Shown piece by piece: positions 22,501-25,901 of a stretch of DNA of 64,000 nt (positions within the stretch are counted from its first letter, which is position 1; the number at the start of each line of letters is the position of its first letter). The notes beneath the pieces were generated by a model, which saw only the letters and a program-made list of their open reading frames with translations, ran no database searches and was not told the origin of the DNA. The stretch lies in assembly GCF_003711265.1 (NCBI RefSeq), contig NZ_CP024634.1, positions 1,488,001 through 1,552,000 on the forward strand, in the 5' to 3' direction. The translations under genes were made by a program, and so were the position numbers. Origin of the DNA: Bathymodiolus thermophilus thioautotrophic gill symbiont (GTDB taxonomy: Bacteria > Pseudomonadota > Gammaproteobacteria > PS1 > Pseudothioglobaceae).

Positions 22501-25500
22501 GTGCAAATATTACCGAACTCAATCGAGCATTAGCAGGCAATGCAGACATACAACGCATTAGCATCGTTGGCTGTAATATGGAATCAGACAATCCTACTGA
22601 CAATAACGACAGTCAATACGGCAGAAGAATGGTCGAAAAACTCAGTCAATCAAACATCAAAGCCCCTGTTGCTGTTAGAAGTAGTTATGTTGCTGTTGAT
22701 GAAAACGGCAGAAAACTAACTTCAAACACAGGTGCAGGCAATTGGATGCACAAAGACAGTGCTGCCAAAACCGTTTATAGTCTTGGCGCAACTGGCGCTG
22801 TGGTTAGCAGAGTGTATAACGACGAAGGCACTTTGATTAAATATAATGGTAGACGCTTAAACGAAGACTTGGATAATGACAAAAGCGCACAAGGTACAGA
22901 AAATCAAGAAACAAGCGACAAGCACGCTCAAGGGCAAGGACAAGGGCAATCAGAATCGGAAACAGAAACAACCAAACAAAAACTAGACGATATCGACAAA
23001 CGCCAAACTGATTTTGCCAATGCCGTTAACCAAAATAAACTCAGAAGATTGCCCAATGGCAACGCCCCTGCCAATAACGACAATGAAAACACCAAAACAG
23101 GCGGTATGTCCGCCCCCGCTCTCAATGTGCAAATCGATATCGGCGGTGGCGACCACGCCTCTCTCTTCGGTGGCTCTACCAATGTAGATGTCAAAGTCGG
23201 CAACGGCGCACACCACACACTGATGTACGGCAGCAACAATGTTTTAGTCAGCATCGGTGATATAGGCGACAGCAGTCGTTTTGTTGAAATAGGGGGCTAT
23301 CGTGCATTAGAAGGTGTGCAAATCTTAATAGGCACTAAAAATGTCGTGGTCAACCACGGCGTTAGAAACGACCTAATCATTGCCACCGACCCTTCCTTCC
23401 CCATGATTCCATTTGTCAATCCTTTTGACGGCTCTGCCAATATCTTAGGCTCTTTACAAGGTATGGCAGACATAAGCAACTCTGGACAAAACGCCTTATG
23501 GAGTTGGAAGAAAACCAAGAAGTTTGCCACCAGCATGAGTTCCTTAGACAGAACCAGCGACACCAACTATGAGAAAATCTTAATCAGTGGCGGTCAAAAC
23601 GCAGTCTCTGACCGAGGATTAAAATACGACATAGAAATGGCACTCAACAAACAAGCCAATAACTTTATGCAGCGTGAAAGCAAACGCCAACAAGCAAAGC
23701 AAAACTTCAAAGAACACATCAGCAACTTTAGTTTAAACCTCACAATCGGCGGACAAGGCTCCGACATCCTCATTGGCAACGGCAATTTCAGTTTTATGTT
23801 CGGCGATACCTTCTCCTCTGTTTTAGACACCACCGTCGCCTCCTTATTCGGCATCATGCAACAAGGCTACACCTTAGACGGTCAACCCAAAACCACCTTT
23901 ACTTACACCCCCGGCAATGTCAAAACCAAACTGATTAACGGCATTCTCAACGGAATGGCATCCCAAGCAAAAGACATCACCTTCGGCGACATACTGGGTT
24001 ACAAATACACCAACTTCGGCCACATCTACAAAGCCGTAGCCAACACCCCCGATTTATCCCTATCAAATTTATTAAAAGAACTCCTAGGCACCGTATCTGA
24101 CACCTTTAGCAACTCCATTGCCGCCTTATCTGAACCAGAACGCATTGTTAAGGCATTAGTCGCTGGAGGAGAATCGTTCAAAGACATGGGTGAAAACACT
24201 TTAGATGCATTAGGCATTAAAGACAAAGATAAGGACGACGATGACGACGACGATAATAACAATGATAACGATGAAAACAACAAAGACAACAACACAAACA
24301 CAAACACAGGAGACGATGACAGCGAATCCAAAAAGAACAAAAGCAACAAAGCCTTCGGCTTCAGCGGTCTCAAACTCCCCTCATTGTTTAATATGTTCAC
24401 ACCCAATCTAATCAAAACCCTAAGCAGTTTACCAGAACTGGCAGAAACCCTATCCAGCAGCATCTCCACAGACTCTGCCAACATAAAAGACAAAGCACTT
24501 GAGCTTTTCTCCGACATTGGCTTTATGTCCAATGACGGCGATTTGTTCTTCAACATAGGTGCCCAAAACTTCGCATGGGGTGGCGATGGCAAAGACCTAT
24601 TTGCACTCATGGGCACCAACAACAATGTCTGGGGTGGCAAAGGCGATGATGTCGCCTATGTCATTGGCGAAGGCAACACCATCAGCGGCAACCAAGGCGA
24701 TGACAGCGCCGTGTATGTCGGACAAAACCACATGTTCATTGGCGGCGAAGGCGATGACATTGGCGTTGCCTCAGGTCGCTACAACACTTTGTTTGGCGGT
24801 ACCGGCAGAGACCAACTTTGGGCATTTGGAGAGGGCGCCTATATCACCGGCAACGAAGGCGATGACTATCTAGTATCCACTGGCAATTATGGCAAAATTC
24901 ACGGTCACACTGGCGATGACATCGGTATTTTAATCGGTGCTCACAATGTCATGGACTTAGGCAAAGGTAATGACCACGGCAAAGTATTTGGCAACAAAAA
25001 CATCGTTTATCTACGCGATGGCAACGACGAACTAGAAGTCGCCAGCCATCAGTCTTCTATTATGGCAAACGCCGGCGATGATTCTTTATATATGCACAAA
25101 AACTCAAGCGACAACAAGATTGACGCAGGATCAGGTGATGACTTATTGTATTTAGGCGGCACAGAAAACAAAGTTACTGGCGGCACAGGCGCCGATATAT
25201 TCATCGTTGGCAACGACAACATCTTTAGCACAATCATCACCGATAAAGACGATTACATCGCTTTTGATTTAGACAGTTATCAAGACACCATGTATTACAA
25301 AAGCAACAACAACCTTTTGATTAAACACCGATCGTTAATAAAACCCAACAAAGCCGACAGCGATTACCAAAGCGACAACACCGGCGTTGACATCGCCAAA
25401 CAATACCGCAACCAAGAAGGCAGCGTGTTAATTGAAGACTATTTTGCCAATAGCAACAGCAATGAAAGTGCAAAAATCTGCATCAGCATTGACACCAACA

Positions 25501-25679
25501 ACGACCGCTATCACTATTTAGACAAGGCACAAATCAGTAAGTTAGTTGAATACATGTCATCCTTTGATTCCTTTGCTGATACCGAAGGTGTGGCTAACTA
25601 TAAAAGAGAGGTTAATCAATTGTGGTCTGGTGCGAAGGTTGGCTATAATATGCCTGAAGTTATGAAGAGTTTGGCTTGA
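4515..25679 (+). CDS. Giant MARTX-type toxin, gene 2 (7,054 aa)
   Basis: The start MGSVVNIF aligns with the short N-terminus of Vibrio RtxA, supporting ATG 4515. Domains by residue: A-type Gly-rich repeats ~30-370; B-type repeats (NxxTKVGDG/NVxTHVGNG) ~370-975, interrupted at ~735-800; Q/N-rich linker ~1020-1225; adhesin-like insert of Ig-like, lectin-like and discoidin-like domains ~1227-3635; Pro/Asn/Gln linker ~3640-3870; effector cassette ~3872-5870 with five CPD-like modules, two kinase-fold-like modules and a helical segment; terminal CPD ~5915-6115; MARTX C-terminus with acidic linker and RTX repeats to 7054. It is larger than V. cholerae RtxA (about 4,500 aa) mainly because of the adhesin insert and the added CPD modules. 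Expected role: secreted, host-targeted toxin or adhesin. No acyltransferase or type I secretion genes lie nearby. Gene 2 lacks the glycosyltransferase of genes 3 and 4. Targets are unknown. Confidence 0.95.
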   Translation: MGSVVNIFRSVVDSIVYFVTGSYVGDDGDNTLTALGFAVWGDGVYMHGGNDTVYAASLKLDVYDTWGDLSIYGAAGLMNINKSDWGNMSVTGLSGAMTLRHTGRSGNINFDGAAASNDVYRHGNTGNISFLGIGISNRVINDVKYGNIDFTGAGMSNVVERRGGERGTINFKGAGALNKVTNTANQGNIYFSGIGAYNKVERRGISGNIVFTGAGFYNKVTNITHQGNINFRGIGGYNKVERRGGYKGNVFFKGVGIGNHVINTAEYGNTDFIGGGGANVVKHSANGNLSFKGIGIINKVDHTGDYGNMTFIGGGGGNFITRSGIKGNGDLTILGGGNIVTWSTDGKLKAKLGGFRLNKIDRYGRGDTNLILISLGNIVNVDVSKGDLSLTGIGIANIVTYKGHGTLSAELFGGANIITREGTGDSILHLLAGANVFTDFSTGDISGSLLGGLNVVTKDGNGDINISMYGGGNVLTHIGDGDIQTRMLGGANVITKSGNGDIIALLFGLANVVTHIGNGNVYLLMLGIGNIATKVGDGDVIVGMFGTGNVLTHVGNGMTAALMISTGANFFTKVGNGATLAVMFSLGGNIFTHIGDGPSAVLMIGGQANIFTKIGNGASVAIMLAGTANVFTHIGNGFSAALMIGGCTNVFTKVGNGTTLATMIGGGNIFTHIGNGFSVVFAVGEANIVTKIGAGNLITAAIGQANIVTHINLAGSSDGNTVSLVIGQANIVTRISSLADFSVTVSPLDAIVSDPVLERHRLFPRGDIFSAPQKFLESGFDALKATGAALLGSNNEGSMVTFAVGRANIITHVGNGAMLGVGIGDANVISKVGLGQTIQAGIGRLNILTSVGDNDSLQIGIGEGNLITKVGSGHSAMVAIGKANITTKVGDGFHVGLSIGKFNVNTLVGDGIAVNALIGKYNLNTRVGHGVNVAVMKGDYNINVRYGDGMNVALAAGKGNITVKIGDGDFYGAMIEIRTNKQSVTAKMKALMQGMLSNLKETAKSVLVSQTIGTVINGDEADTTKLRGTSHSTPKTKTEYTQNVNSANKDIDQSQYQDTDANEDSDIDTQSSKDKQTVNTLKSDTRVNEEDANHDAQTVTAFLNNNNNSLIPTQTQSQGQGQGQSQTHSTGLDELNQSGQSDYHNSYTQFGNTDKITNGANQDIENSKGGIDKSKSKTQQELNNVKQRNQKNQLHQQKEQQGASQRLGDAHLKNQEIGSKAIKQKGPALVAMKVYPTSQHPATKSVFEIGDKVMIALTMDRAMKYQEGKAKYAADSKVIINGLVFSLCANKGFADPSTNPDEITVKNTQLIFEHTVQINDAFTQGKSFAIQSFSDLIISGISDNDGYPPTFTNIIYPISLNNTIATKFDQRNLSVSGNTFQGYTISKESSDASWNTDAFSQESFVGDGYAIFTLNATSARKGLMLGLSTDNPDGSYKTIEHAVFIHNNKIKDVRNNNTKYTDLNYRYQAGDQIKIERHGTTIRYYHLDHNGNTLRILATQTGISATSALHIDTSIKDKNLTLTHVKLVKGLSNISPYTIDVHAPKPIADAWHIKGETSNTDNTDNTNNILTIGDKIKVTLILNEAVTLAKVGSNKIMIAGKAFLLTGENNTSTNTLEFVYTIQANDTIGTKDFNIDNQYDITLTDVKDTDGNNIDFSSITSPIQFSKTSLDTNFDIGGGNRITRTNDTYEKTSGAGWNADVTSAKGFVNDGYVIAKIGALGKSMMLGLSSGDTDNSYGSIDYALYADGGIGSKFVIYENGDRKKDTGVAYAIGDYMKVVRSGTSIKYYHIKAADGPLAKGTLLYTSKKTSNANTQLFLDSAFLSVGAKLSAMQIFSNNHLPFSVDVYAPKPISTNAWQIDTTTADNNGVFTLGDKIKLTLTIDEAVTLAKVGSNKIMIAGKAFLLTGENGTVTNTLVFTYTVQINDKIDAQYFNISNKNDIILNNVTDSDGNNINFDSITYTTPVKLSNTSLDNNLTISSDKRITLTNGVYEKTTNAGWNSDVTSTKGFVNDGYVIAKIGALGKSMMLGLSSDDTDNSYGSIDYALYADGGIGSKFVIYENGDRKKDTGVAYAIGDYMKVVRSGTTIRYYHIKAADGLLAKGTLLYTSSKTSNANTQLFLDSAFHSIGAKLSEMQILSGNKPTLSVDVYAPKPTTNAWHIDCEPANSKGIFTIGDTIKATLTLDKRVTLANVGRNKIVVAGKEFLLTGTNGTVTNTLDFTYTIQANDKLIATSMRYDVLLTGVVDDKGNSVDMSNATSPVGLSNKLIDTDLVINTKPLIASFHSFVLPNLSTITHTDGVYEKILASNWNTNITSAKGFTNDGYAIAKIGSLGKHMRVGLSSVNTNNSTHNMDYALYVSDNTFLIYEKGHYKKDTQVSYAVGDYIKIARSGSTIKYYHIKAADGALAKGTLLYTSNNTSNANTQLFLDSSLYGAGAKLSNMQIFSGSHVAFSVDVYAPKPTKDAWHISGTVNDQGAFALGNEIKITLNIDEAVTLAKVGSNKIIIAGKEFLLTGTNGTVTKTLEFAYTVQLNDKINSAFLIDNKDDIVLTDIKDTDGNSIDFGNLSNGIDITPNSQNLALNNKGLATITTNITRWYANNTNSNIQRMTDGNTRANGALDYATHPKNADGKHILFDFKGVNYNNGSFKLYNRKILTSRINGSVVEFLKDGVVVSIRTISDAGNVIEITPSSDIVFDQVKLTFNGDLQNFREVEIFGKNASLSIDAGAPEPLKHNAWRINRDIADSGGAFTVGNEIKVTLRLDEAVTLAKVDSNKITIANKDFFLTGTNGDTTKTLTFTYTVQANDNINAEDFNINSKKDIVLNDIKDTDGNNINFSSITGAVSLANASLNTDFVIGGNNRITHINGVYKKTANANWNADVASTKGFVNDGYVIAKIGASNKKVMLGLSSNNSNNSYDSLDYALYADPGTNKTLIVYESSERIYCTGVTYAKGDYMKVVRSGTSIKYYHIKAADGPLAKGTLLYTSKKTSNANTQLFLDSAFHDVGATLSEMQIFSGNYSALSIDVHAPKPITNAWHTNSIPNNNSTNDNDNNDNSDNNTKKSKNISKGVFTLGDQIKVTLTLDKRITLANVGKNKVIIAGKEFLLTGVNGKITNILEFAYTVQVNDKIDTAFHINNKNNDIVLIDIKDTDGNNINLSKVPNSIDIIPNIQNLSLSKQGLATISTNVSSWYTDDAATNIQRMTDGNTSASGALDYATHPMYADGKHILFDFGAANYSNGSFKLYNRESFTNRINGSVVEFLKDGVVVLSRTISNAGNIVTITPATYVIFDQVKLTFSGDAQNFREIEIFGKNSNLSIDSGAPEPLKNNAWHINRDVADSNGEFNVGDEIKVTLTLDEAVTLAKVGSNKIIIANKAFFLTGTNGTITNTLEFTHTVTINDQINAKDFDIDNKNDIILIDVKDTHGNNINFSNITRSIELANIPLDTNFNINNSNANDNNNSNNIIHTGNLYEKTANTGWNTNITSAKGFTDNGSVIVKIGSNNKALMVGLSTNNNSDSNNNNNDNNNPTTSFAIHINNTGNINAVYENNQCVKEFPTDQYLYSAGDYLKIERDNTTINYYLIKANDQATKGTLLYTSSQILSANTKLFSNSALHDIGAQISNIQMFDDNKSSLSIKAKMSTSTTNPLGDNDTFDQTSGNYQLNNNSRTGTSTNNNNPNNPNNPNNPQNTQEEQNTQTAQKWFKPTINHHFFQNLPSSQNLPSSQAPQIFIITGLSNANVDLAMQLKTKHDIVIYYNTTTNQIEYLYGQENDIEVTRIEYHIIANGKSINTLVEDTLNNTYTVNTDDDPDDDIDTQAIVAQLQQAITTNRANTRLHANWLTRHSFAKRGLPFTPTPTTPSTQPNTQPNPQSTQKTSKYQSNIIVQNSNDPTVIEAANALFNKHPTTSILVKFDQNGNLITLKGAPYTPTGDTRINFVDHGTNLSQEGAQSLANKAQTLHQTYSNTSTNIKRIALVGCSTDGANQDLTRNFAKTIYNNTPALKSAEITGRHGDIQINSDGTKTMVVGGEKMIYQWNADLDIVTQQTEESKRVAEVLKGLKLGGADSEGSSDTIDIDSIPDTLTNREIDIENFIGSGAYKTAHDLKNQPDLLVLLLRQRDVATIIKNEIKLLERLDSLGIKTPKRYKQITFVNRSNAKGRSPVVRNGLVVQKIKGAHEVRLPYKARMLLTSSFYTERFNNSNNQTLEDIKHLQKIFATNPNLHVLDLQGLIAEDGQFYIMDPLDVNTNSSGNNNHVDQLDALQAFEQCVLQRHKRFTDKTLNHITYVDKQLWESPDDALKQQMLSDAQKDKNKIIVTYDVVTGQKKIVHRPRHSQRLTFNTVEVIARDTETQSVDLKKDCLNFAKEQGWRQSKSSAFRTNTLEGYEALNLKSNGKNKHNIIVSIGKDEITRNAVESLRGKHPENSIVVTLNEQGELVFPDGLKFIPDSSVRINIVGHPEELEKVGAEKLANYTDEIVQRYKIDSVDSHAYLNRAALVGCNNGDLSKRYAEQLYTREHLRGASVTGRLSDMQINTDGSKTMSDDNKKIIHSWDYGNNRAAWMTESSANVGEVLANLRLGLGDTTLPEDIPDSLSHNDIGKKIGNGCTKTAYALKNHPNLLFLQLDIVTTKKIGNLENEVAWINKMQELGIKTPTYYKTIVMTDQDQQQHHGILVEHIQDAEVIRPGVDNLMKDEHMTKRTLDDIQNLLSRFEQNPDLYIPDFQMLMGEDGQLYVFDPVSANPPIDRPDTLAHKNKRKMNIKGLKALNERATIFLKKFNENNKMHAVFVDEELLKKDPELKEKLINKAKKQQDLAIVSYNLENTPVKPTVLYQPNNPQPIDRIEVMTDKDILPPSQSDMLSLVQDMPNVSDDMIFRCRPVENFSNYQTNIIVQNGDSEVAIKAAQDLANKHPDNSIIVHFDADGKLVTPAEEFYTPKGNVHLSFVDRGVNFTQEGAQALADKVKILQQTYGHTTNIERIALVSCDTDNVNQPLTKAFAETIYKDTPTLENVEVASKKTQIKNNPDDTKATPTSDTEIVYIWDSNKKEANLLQSEGSDSQYKTNIIFQLENNDDIVKNATNALANKHPENSYIAKIENGDIKIYNVNGNEVNVNVDGKYRINVVAHGSSMREMGVNELSDHIKNLQTKLNIKQTEEGRIALVGCETDKSPILNGASFDSTSFTRLVAEKLYDNGRGATNVEVTGRTADIEVDVNGRKIMRTGGQKTIYSWDSENNNITSETKNVKTTANVLTNPLNDLNEEIQRLEKLLESKKFQSSKQSKHYNILTDTLNVLREVQRNGLETSFAELERVRSDFIAHLEKNRGSEISTELNRIYSSLTDFTSRAEVQVLKKEKRKAYEDLALSLYEQIEKAQALEVDKKIKELNNVYNQFLELSKDDPEICKWAERDSLVVKEQIQTAERSQTKIKKWRQPAVEMGNINPFVGYEHQIIVTIENDVTLSQIEGREAKKYPHNATIVHMDKDSNYTVVYGPKLDKIPKGDLKIIINGHGSPNGVSNRSIEEVARHVGVLNQAVGAGSRVKKISLPICCLGGEYAKRLLPVLQKEGINNTKVSVRLDTVTSWSNGRRLVTQLKSDSPGKYRSSELKETYAFNEKGDIVLVDSYTDEHYDVVLSVDQDGAPKIERTYGDKHINELQGNLKIHVKAGNFDETQKMLHQFKGDLPPGASMAHISIKTQKDNSWLSEHNALKQGQILDNFGKDFDASILMYSDPGDSQITMATRDRSSEVSIIKGRSVFCMDPTMPKSVIELLERKSIGTPHLSYRGNAFDFGLEIKIVHNITMEEVPTIEETLKNLKLVSEVTQQPVHNISIDAPKGADFNHYKGLIEALRDKYGVKISVQSTLENNKMKLWLSKSPGDFEVTLHNLHHLAETTPHQDTPLHNWADLSQEQINKLTAEAQKPQPSLANHDHQVLIQTEADGNVRDSTFRLASKHPAQTTIVQMQKDGTHQVVYGLDLEDITGKVKMVAVGYGREKDGAQTMGGRTADELSANITELNRALAGNADIQRISIVGCNMESDNPTDNNDSQYGRRMVEKLSQSNIKAPVAVRSSYVAVDENGRKLTSNTGAGNWMHKDSAAKTVYSLGATGAVVSRVYNDEGTLIKYNGRRLNEDLDNDKSAQGTENQETSDKHAQGQGQGQSESETETTKQKLDDIDKRQTDFANAVNQNKLRRLPNGNAPANNDNENTKTGGMSAPALNVQIDIGGGDHASLFGGSTNVDVKVGNGAHHTLMYGSNNVLVSIGDIGDSSRFVEIGGYRALEGVQILIGTKNVVVNHGVRNDLIIATDPSFPMIPFVNPFDGSANILGSLQGMADISNSGQNALWSWKKTKKFATSMSSLDRTSDTNYEKILISGGQNAVSDRGLKYDIEMALNKQANNFMQRESKRQQAKQNFKEHISNFSLNLTIGGQGSDILIGNGNFSFMFGDTFSSVLDTTVASLFGIMQQGYTLDGQPKTTFTYTPGNVKTKLINGILNGMASQAKDITFGDILGYKYTNFGHIYKAVANTPDLSLSNLLKELLGTVSDTFSNSIAALSEPERIVKALVAGGESFKDMGENTLDALGIKDKDKDDDDDDDNNNDNDENNKDNNTNTNTGDDDSESKKNKSNKAFGFSGLKLPSLFNMFTPNLIKTLSSLPELAETLSSSISTDSANIKDKALELFSDIGFMSNDGDLFFNIGAQNFAWGGDGKDLFALMGTNNNVWGGKGDDVAYVIGEGNTISGNQGDDSAVYVGQNHMFIGGEGDDIGVASGRYNTLFGGTGRDQLWAFGEGAYITGNEGDDYLVSTGNYGKIHGHTGDDIGILIGAHNVMDLGKGNDHGKVFGNKNIVYLRDGNDELEVASHQSSIMANAGDDSLYMHKNSSDNKIDAGSGDDLLYLGGTENKVTGGTGADIFIVGNDNIFSTIITDKDDYIAFDLDSYQDTMYYKSNNNLLIKHRSLIKPNKADSDYQSDNTGVDIAKQYRNQEGSVLIEDYFANSNSNESAKICISIDTNNDRYHYLDKAQISKLVEYMSSFDSFADTEGVANYKREVNQLWSGAKVGYNMPEVMKSLA
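4600..7425 (+). repeat. MARTX N-terminal A and B repeats, gene 2
   Basis: The first part has about 20-residue units such as GNIxFxGxGxYNKVERRG (A-type). The second has alternating units ANVxTKVGDGxxxxxMxG and GNVxTHIGNGxxxAxMIG (B-type). It ends at GDGDFYGAMIE, as in RtxA just before the effector region. These repeats are thought to form the host-membrane pore or translocation structure. A non-repeat insert with DPVLERHRLFPRGDIF interrupts the B repeats at about 6715-6925. Confidence 0.9.
7570..8190 (+). other. Q/N/D-rich linker between B repeats and adhesin insert, gene 2
   Basis: Low-complexity, hydrophilic coding sequence with QSQGQGQGQSQ and long stretches of Q, N, K and D. No domain is recognised. 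The hexamer-like (CAA-rSN) repeats at about 7855-7905 vary in number in gene 4 (51410-51465). Confidence 0.7.
8190..15420 (+). other. Adhesin-like insert: 8 Ig-like, 6 lectin-like and 2 discoidin-like domains, gene 2
   Basis: Order: Ig1 (8195), lectin1 (8600), Ig2 (9130), lectin2 (9510), Ig3 (10060), lectin3 (10420), Ig4 (10965), lectin4 (11380), Ig5 (11875), discoidin1 (12225), Ig6 (12685), lectin5 (13060), Ig7 (13585), discoidin2 (14005), Ig8 (14465), lectin6 (14890). Ig-like units share FTLGDKIKVTLTLDEAVT and DIVLTDIKDTDGN, like bacterial Ig-like repeats of large adhesins. Lectin-like units share GYVIAKIG, IDYALYADGG and GDYMKVVRSGTSIKYYHI, the pattern of concanavalin-like jelly rolls. Discoidin-like units share NIQRMTDGNT, LYNR and RINGSVVEFL, typical of F5/8 type C domains. 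Fold names are inferred from motifs. A role in carbohydrate or surface binding is likely. Confidence 0.7.
16128..16602 (+). other. CPD-like module A (peptidase C80), gene 2, His and Cys present
   Basis: Core strands NIIVQNSND, NALFNKHP and SILVKFDQNG, then His in VDHGTN (codon 16314-16316, residue 3934) and Cys in LVGCSTDG (codon 16428-16430, residue 3972), followed by EITGRHGDIQINSDGTKTM. The arrangement is that of MARTX and TcdB CPDs. It is the last part of the conserved repeat, and divergence starts about 60 bases after it. Confidence 0.75.
16743..17660 (+). other. Kinase-fold-like module K1 plus alpha/beta tail, gene 2
   Basis: Gly-rich loop IGSGAYKTAHDL, helix with NEIKLLERLDSLGIKTP, hinge-like GLVVQKIKGA, then VLDLQGLIAEDGQFYIMDP, which resembles the catalytic Asp loop and DFG-type Asp of protein or aminoglycoside kinases. 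The usual Asn five residues after the catalytic Asp is not seen, so it may be atypical or inactive. A tail (FTDKTLNHITYVDKQLW to VIARD) follows and recurs after K2. The kinase fold is inferred from motifs only. Confidence 0.45.
17679..18152 (+). other. CPD-like module B, gene 2, His and Cys present
   Basis: NIIVSIGKDE, SLRGKHPENSIVV, His in NIVGHPEELE (codon 17862-17864), Cys in ALVGCNNGD (codon 17988-17990), then VTGRLSDMQINTDGSKTM and IIHSWDY. Same C80-type order as module A, but the residue after His is Pro instead of Gly. Confidence 0.7.
18270..19056 (+). other. Kinase-fold-like module K2 plus tail, gene 2
   Basis: Gly-rich loop IGNGCTKTAYALK, ENEVAWINKMQELGIKTP, GILVEHIQDA, and IPDFQMLMGEDGQLYVFDP. 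The tail has MHAVFVDEELLKKDPELKEK and IVSYN, then PQPIDRIEVMTDKD. It is homologous to K1, so K-tail-CPD forms a unit repeated twice. As in K1, the catalytic-loop Asn is missing. Confidence 0.45.
19140..19613 (+). other. CPD-like module C, gene 2, His replaced by Arg
   Basis: NIIVQNGDSE, DLANKHPDNSIIVHFD, then SFVDRGVNF with Arg (codon 19326-19328) where modules A and B have His; Cys kept in LVSCDTD (codon 19437-19439). The equivalent modules of genes 3 and 4 have VDHGENF with His. Predicted inactive in gene 2 only. Confidence 0.7.
19662..20180 (+). other. CPD-like module D, gene 2, His and Cys present
   Basis: NIIFQLENND, ALANKHPENSYIAKI, His in VVAHGSSM (codon 19860-19862), Cys in LVGCETDK (codon 19974-19976), then EVTGRTADIEVDVNGRKIM and IYSWDS. 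Present in gene 2; genes 3 and 4 have the glycosyltransferase region after module C instead. Confidence 0.72.
20215..20780 (+). other. Charged helical segment between CPD modules, gene 2
   Basis: Long Lys/Glu/Leu-rich stretch, e.g. NEEIQRLEKLLESKKF and KIKELNNVYNQFLELSK, with heptad-like spacing that suggests helical bundle or coiled coil. No family recognised. It sits where an effector domain would be expected in a MARTX protein. Confidence 0.5.
20817..21330 (+). other. CPD-like module E, gene 2, His with a double Cys
   Basis: HQIIVTIENDV, KKYPHNATIVHMDKD, TVVYGPKLDKI, His in IINGHGSPNG (codon 21006-21008), then SLPICCLGGEYAKRL with two adjacent Cys codons (21123-21128) at the active-site strand, and VSVRLDTVTSWSNGRR. 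The TVVYG strand makes it closer to the terminal CPD than modules A to D are. Confidence 0.7.
21345..22136 (+). other. Degenerate CPD-like segment of unknown role, gene 2 (shared with gene 1)
   Basis: YDVVLSVDQDGAPKIERTYG and NLKIHVKAGNFDETQKML look like the first strands of a CPD module, but no active-site His or Cys is seen. The rest (MYSDPGDSQITMATRDRSS, then about 130 residues) is not recognised. Gene 1 carries a diverged copy at 1-761: closely similar up to about position 350, then more changes. Confidence 0.4.
22260..22850 (+). other. Terminal CPD of gene 2, His replaced by Tyr
   Basis: Same module as 885-1470: VGYGREK with Tyr (codon 22443-22445) in place of the catalytic His, and Cys kept in IVGCNMES. 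It lies directly before the MARTX C-terminal repeats, the position of the functional CPD in Vibrio toxins. Confidence 0.85.
24563..25215 (+). repeat. RTX calcium-binding repeats, gene 2 C-terminus
   Basis: The same GGxGxD-type units as in gene 1, preceded by an acidic D/N-rich linker (about 24222-24320) whose length differs between copies by whole codons. Confidence 0.9.
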
Positions 25680-25685
25680 TAAAAC

Positions 25686-25747
25686 AAAAGAAAAAAAGAA
25701 AAAGAAAAAGAAAAAGAAAAAGAAAAAGAAAAAAGGAAAGAGGAAAA
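25686..25747 (+). repeat. Polypurine tract after gene 2
   Basis: Sixty-two consecutive purines with about six AAAAAG hexamers, longer than the tracts after genes 1 and 3. It behaves like a length-variable microsatellite. Confidence 0.85.
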
Positions 25748-25778
25748 CAAGAGTAACTCTACACCAGGAACTATATTT

Positions 25779-25901
25779 ATGACACACAACCCTTCTTACA
25801 AAAAAAATATAAGTTATTATAGAAACACAAGTTATTATCAAAAACCCACTTTTAACCCTCTATATTCACCCACAAACCCAAGGCTCCCATGGGCTCCGTA
25901 G
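25779..25901 (+). CDS. Small ORF (40 aa) overlapping the start of gene 3
   Basis: Second copy of the ORF at 4405-4527: ATG 25779, TAG 25899-25901, AGGA at 25766-25769 nine bases upstream. The peptide starts MTHNPSYKKNISYY and ends NPRLPWAP. It overlaps the gene 3 start by 13 bases in another frame. Function unknown; possible coupling leader. Confidence 0.4.
   Translation: MTHNPSYKKNISYYRNTSYYQKPTFNPLYSPTNPRLPWAP
25880..25883 (+). promoter_or_regulatory. Weak ribosome binding site of gene 3
   Basis: AAGG five bases before ATG 25889, inside the small ORF. Confidence 0.4.

Noticed and set aside
25750..25762. AGAGT-A-ACTCT inverted repeat before gene 3 as a terminator or operator
   Set aside because: Five-base stem with a one-base loop, and the copy before gene 2 (AGAGCAATTCT) does not keep it.
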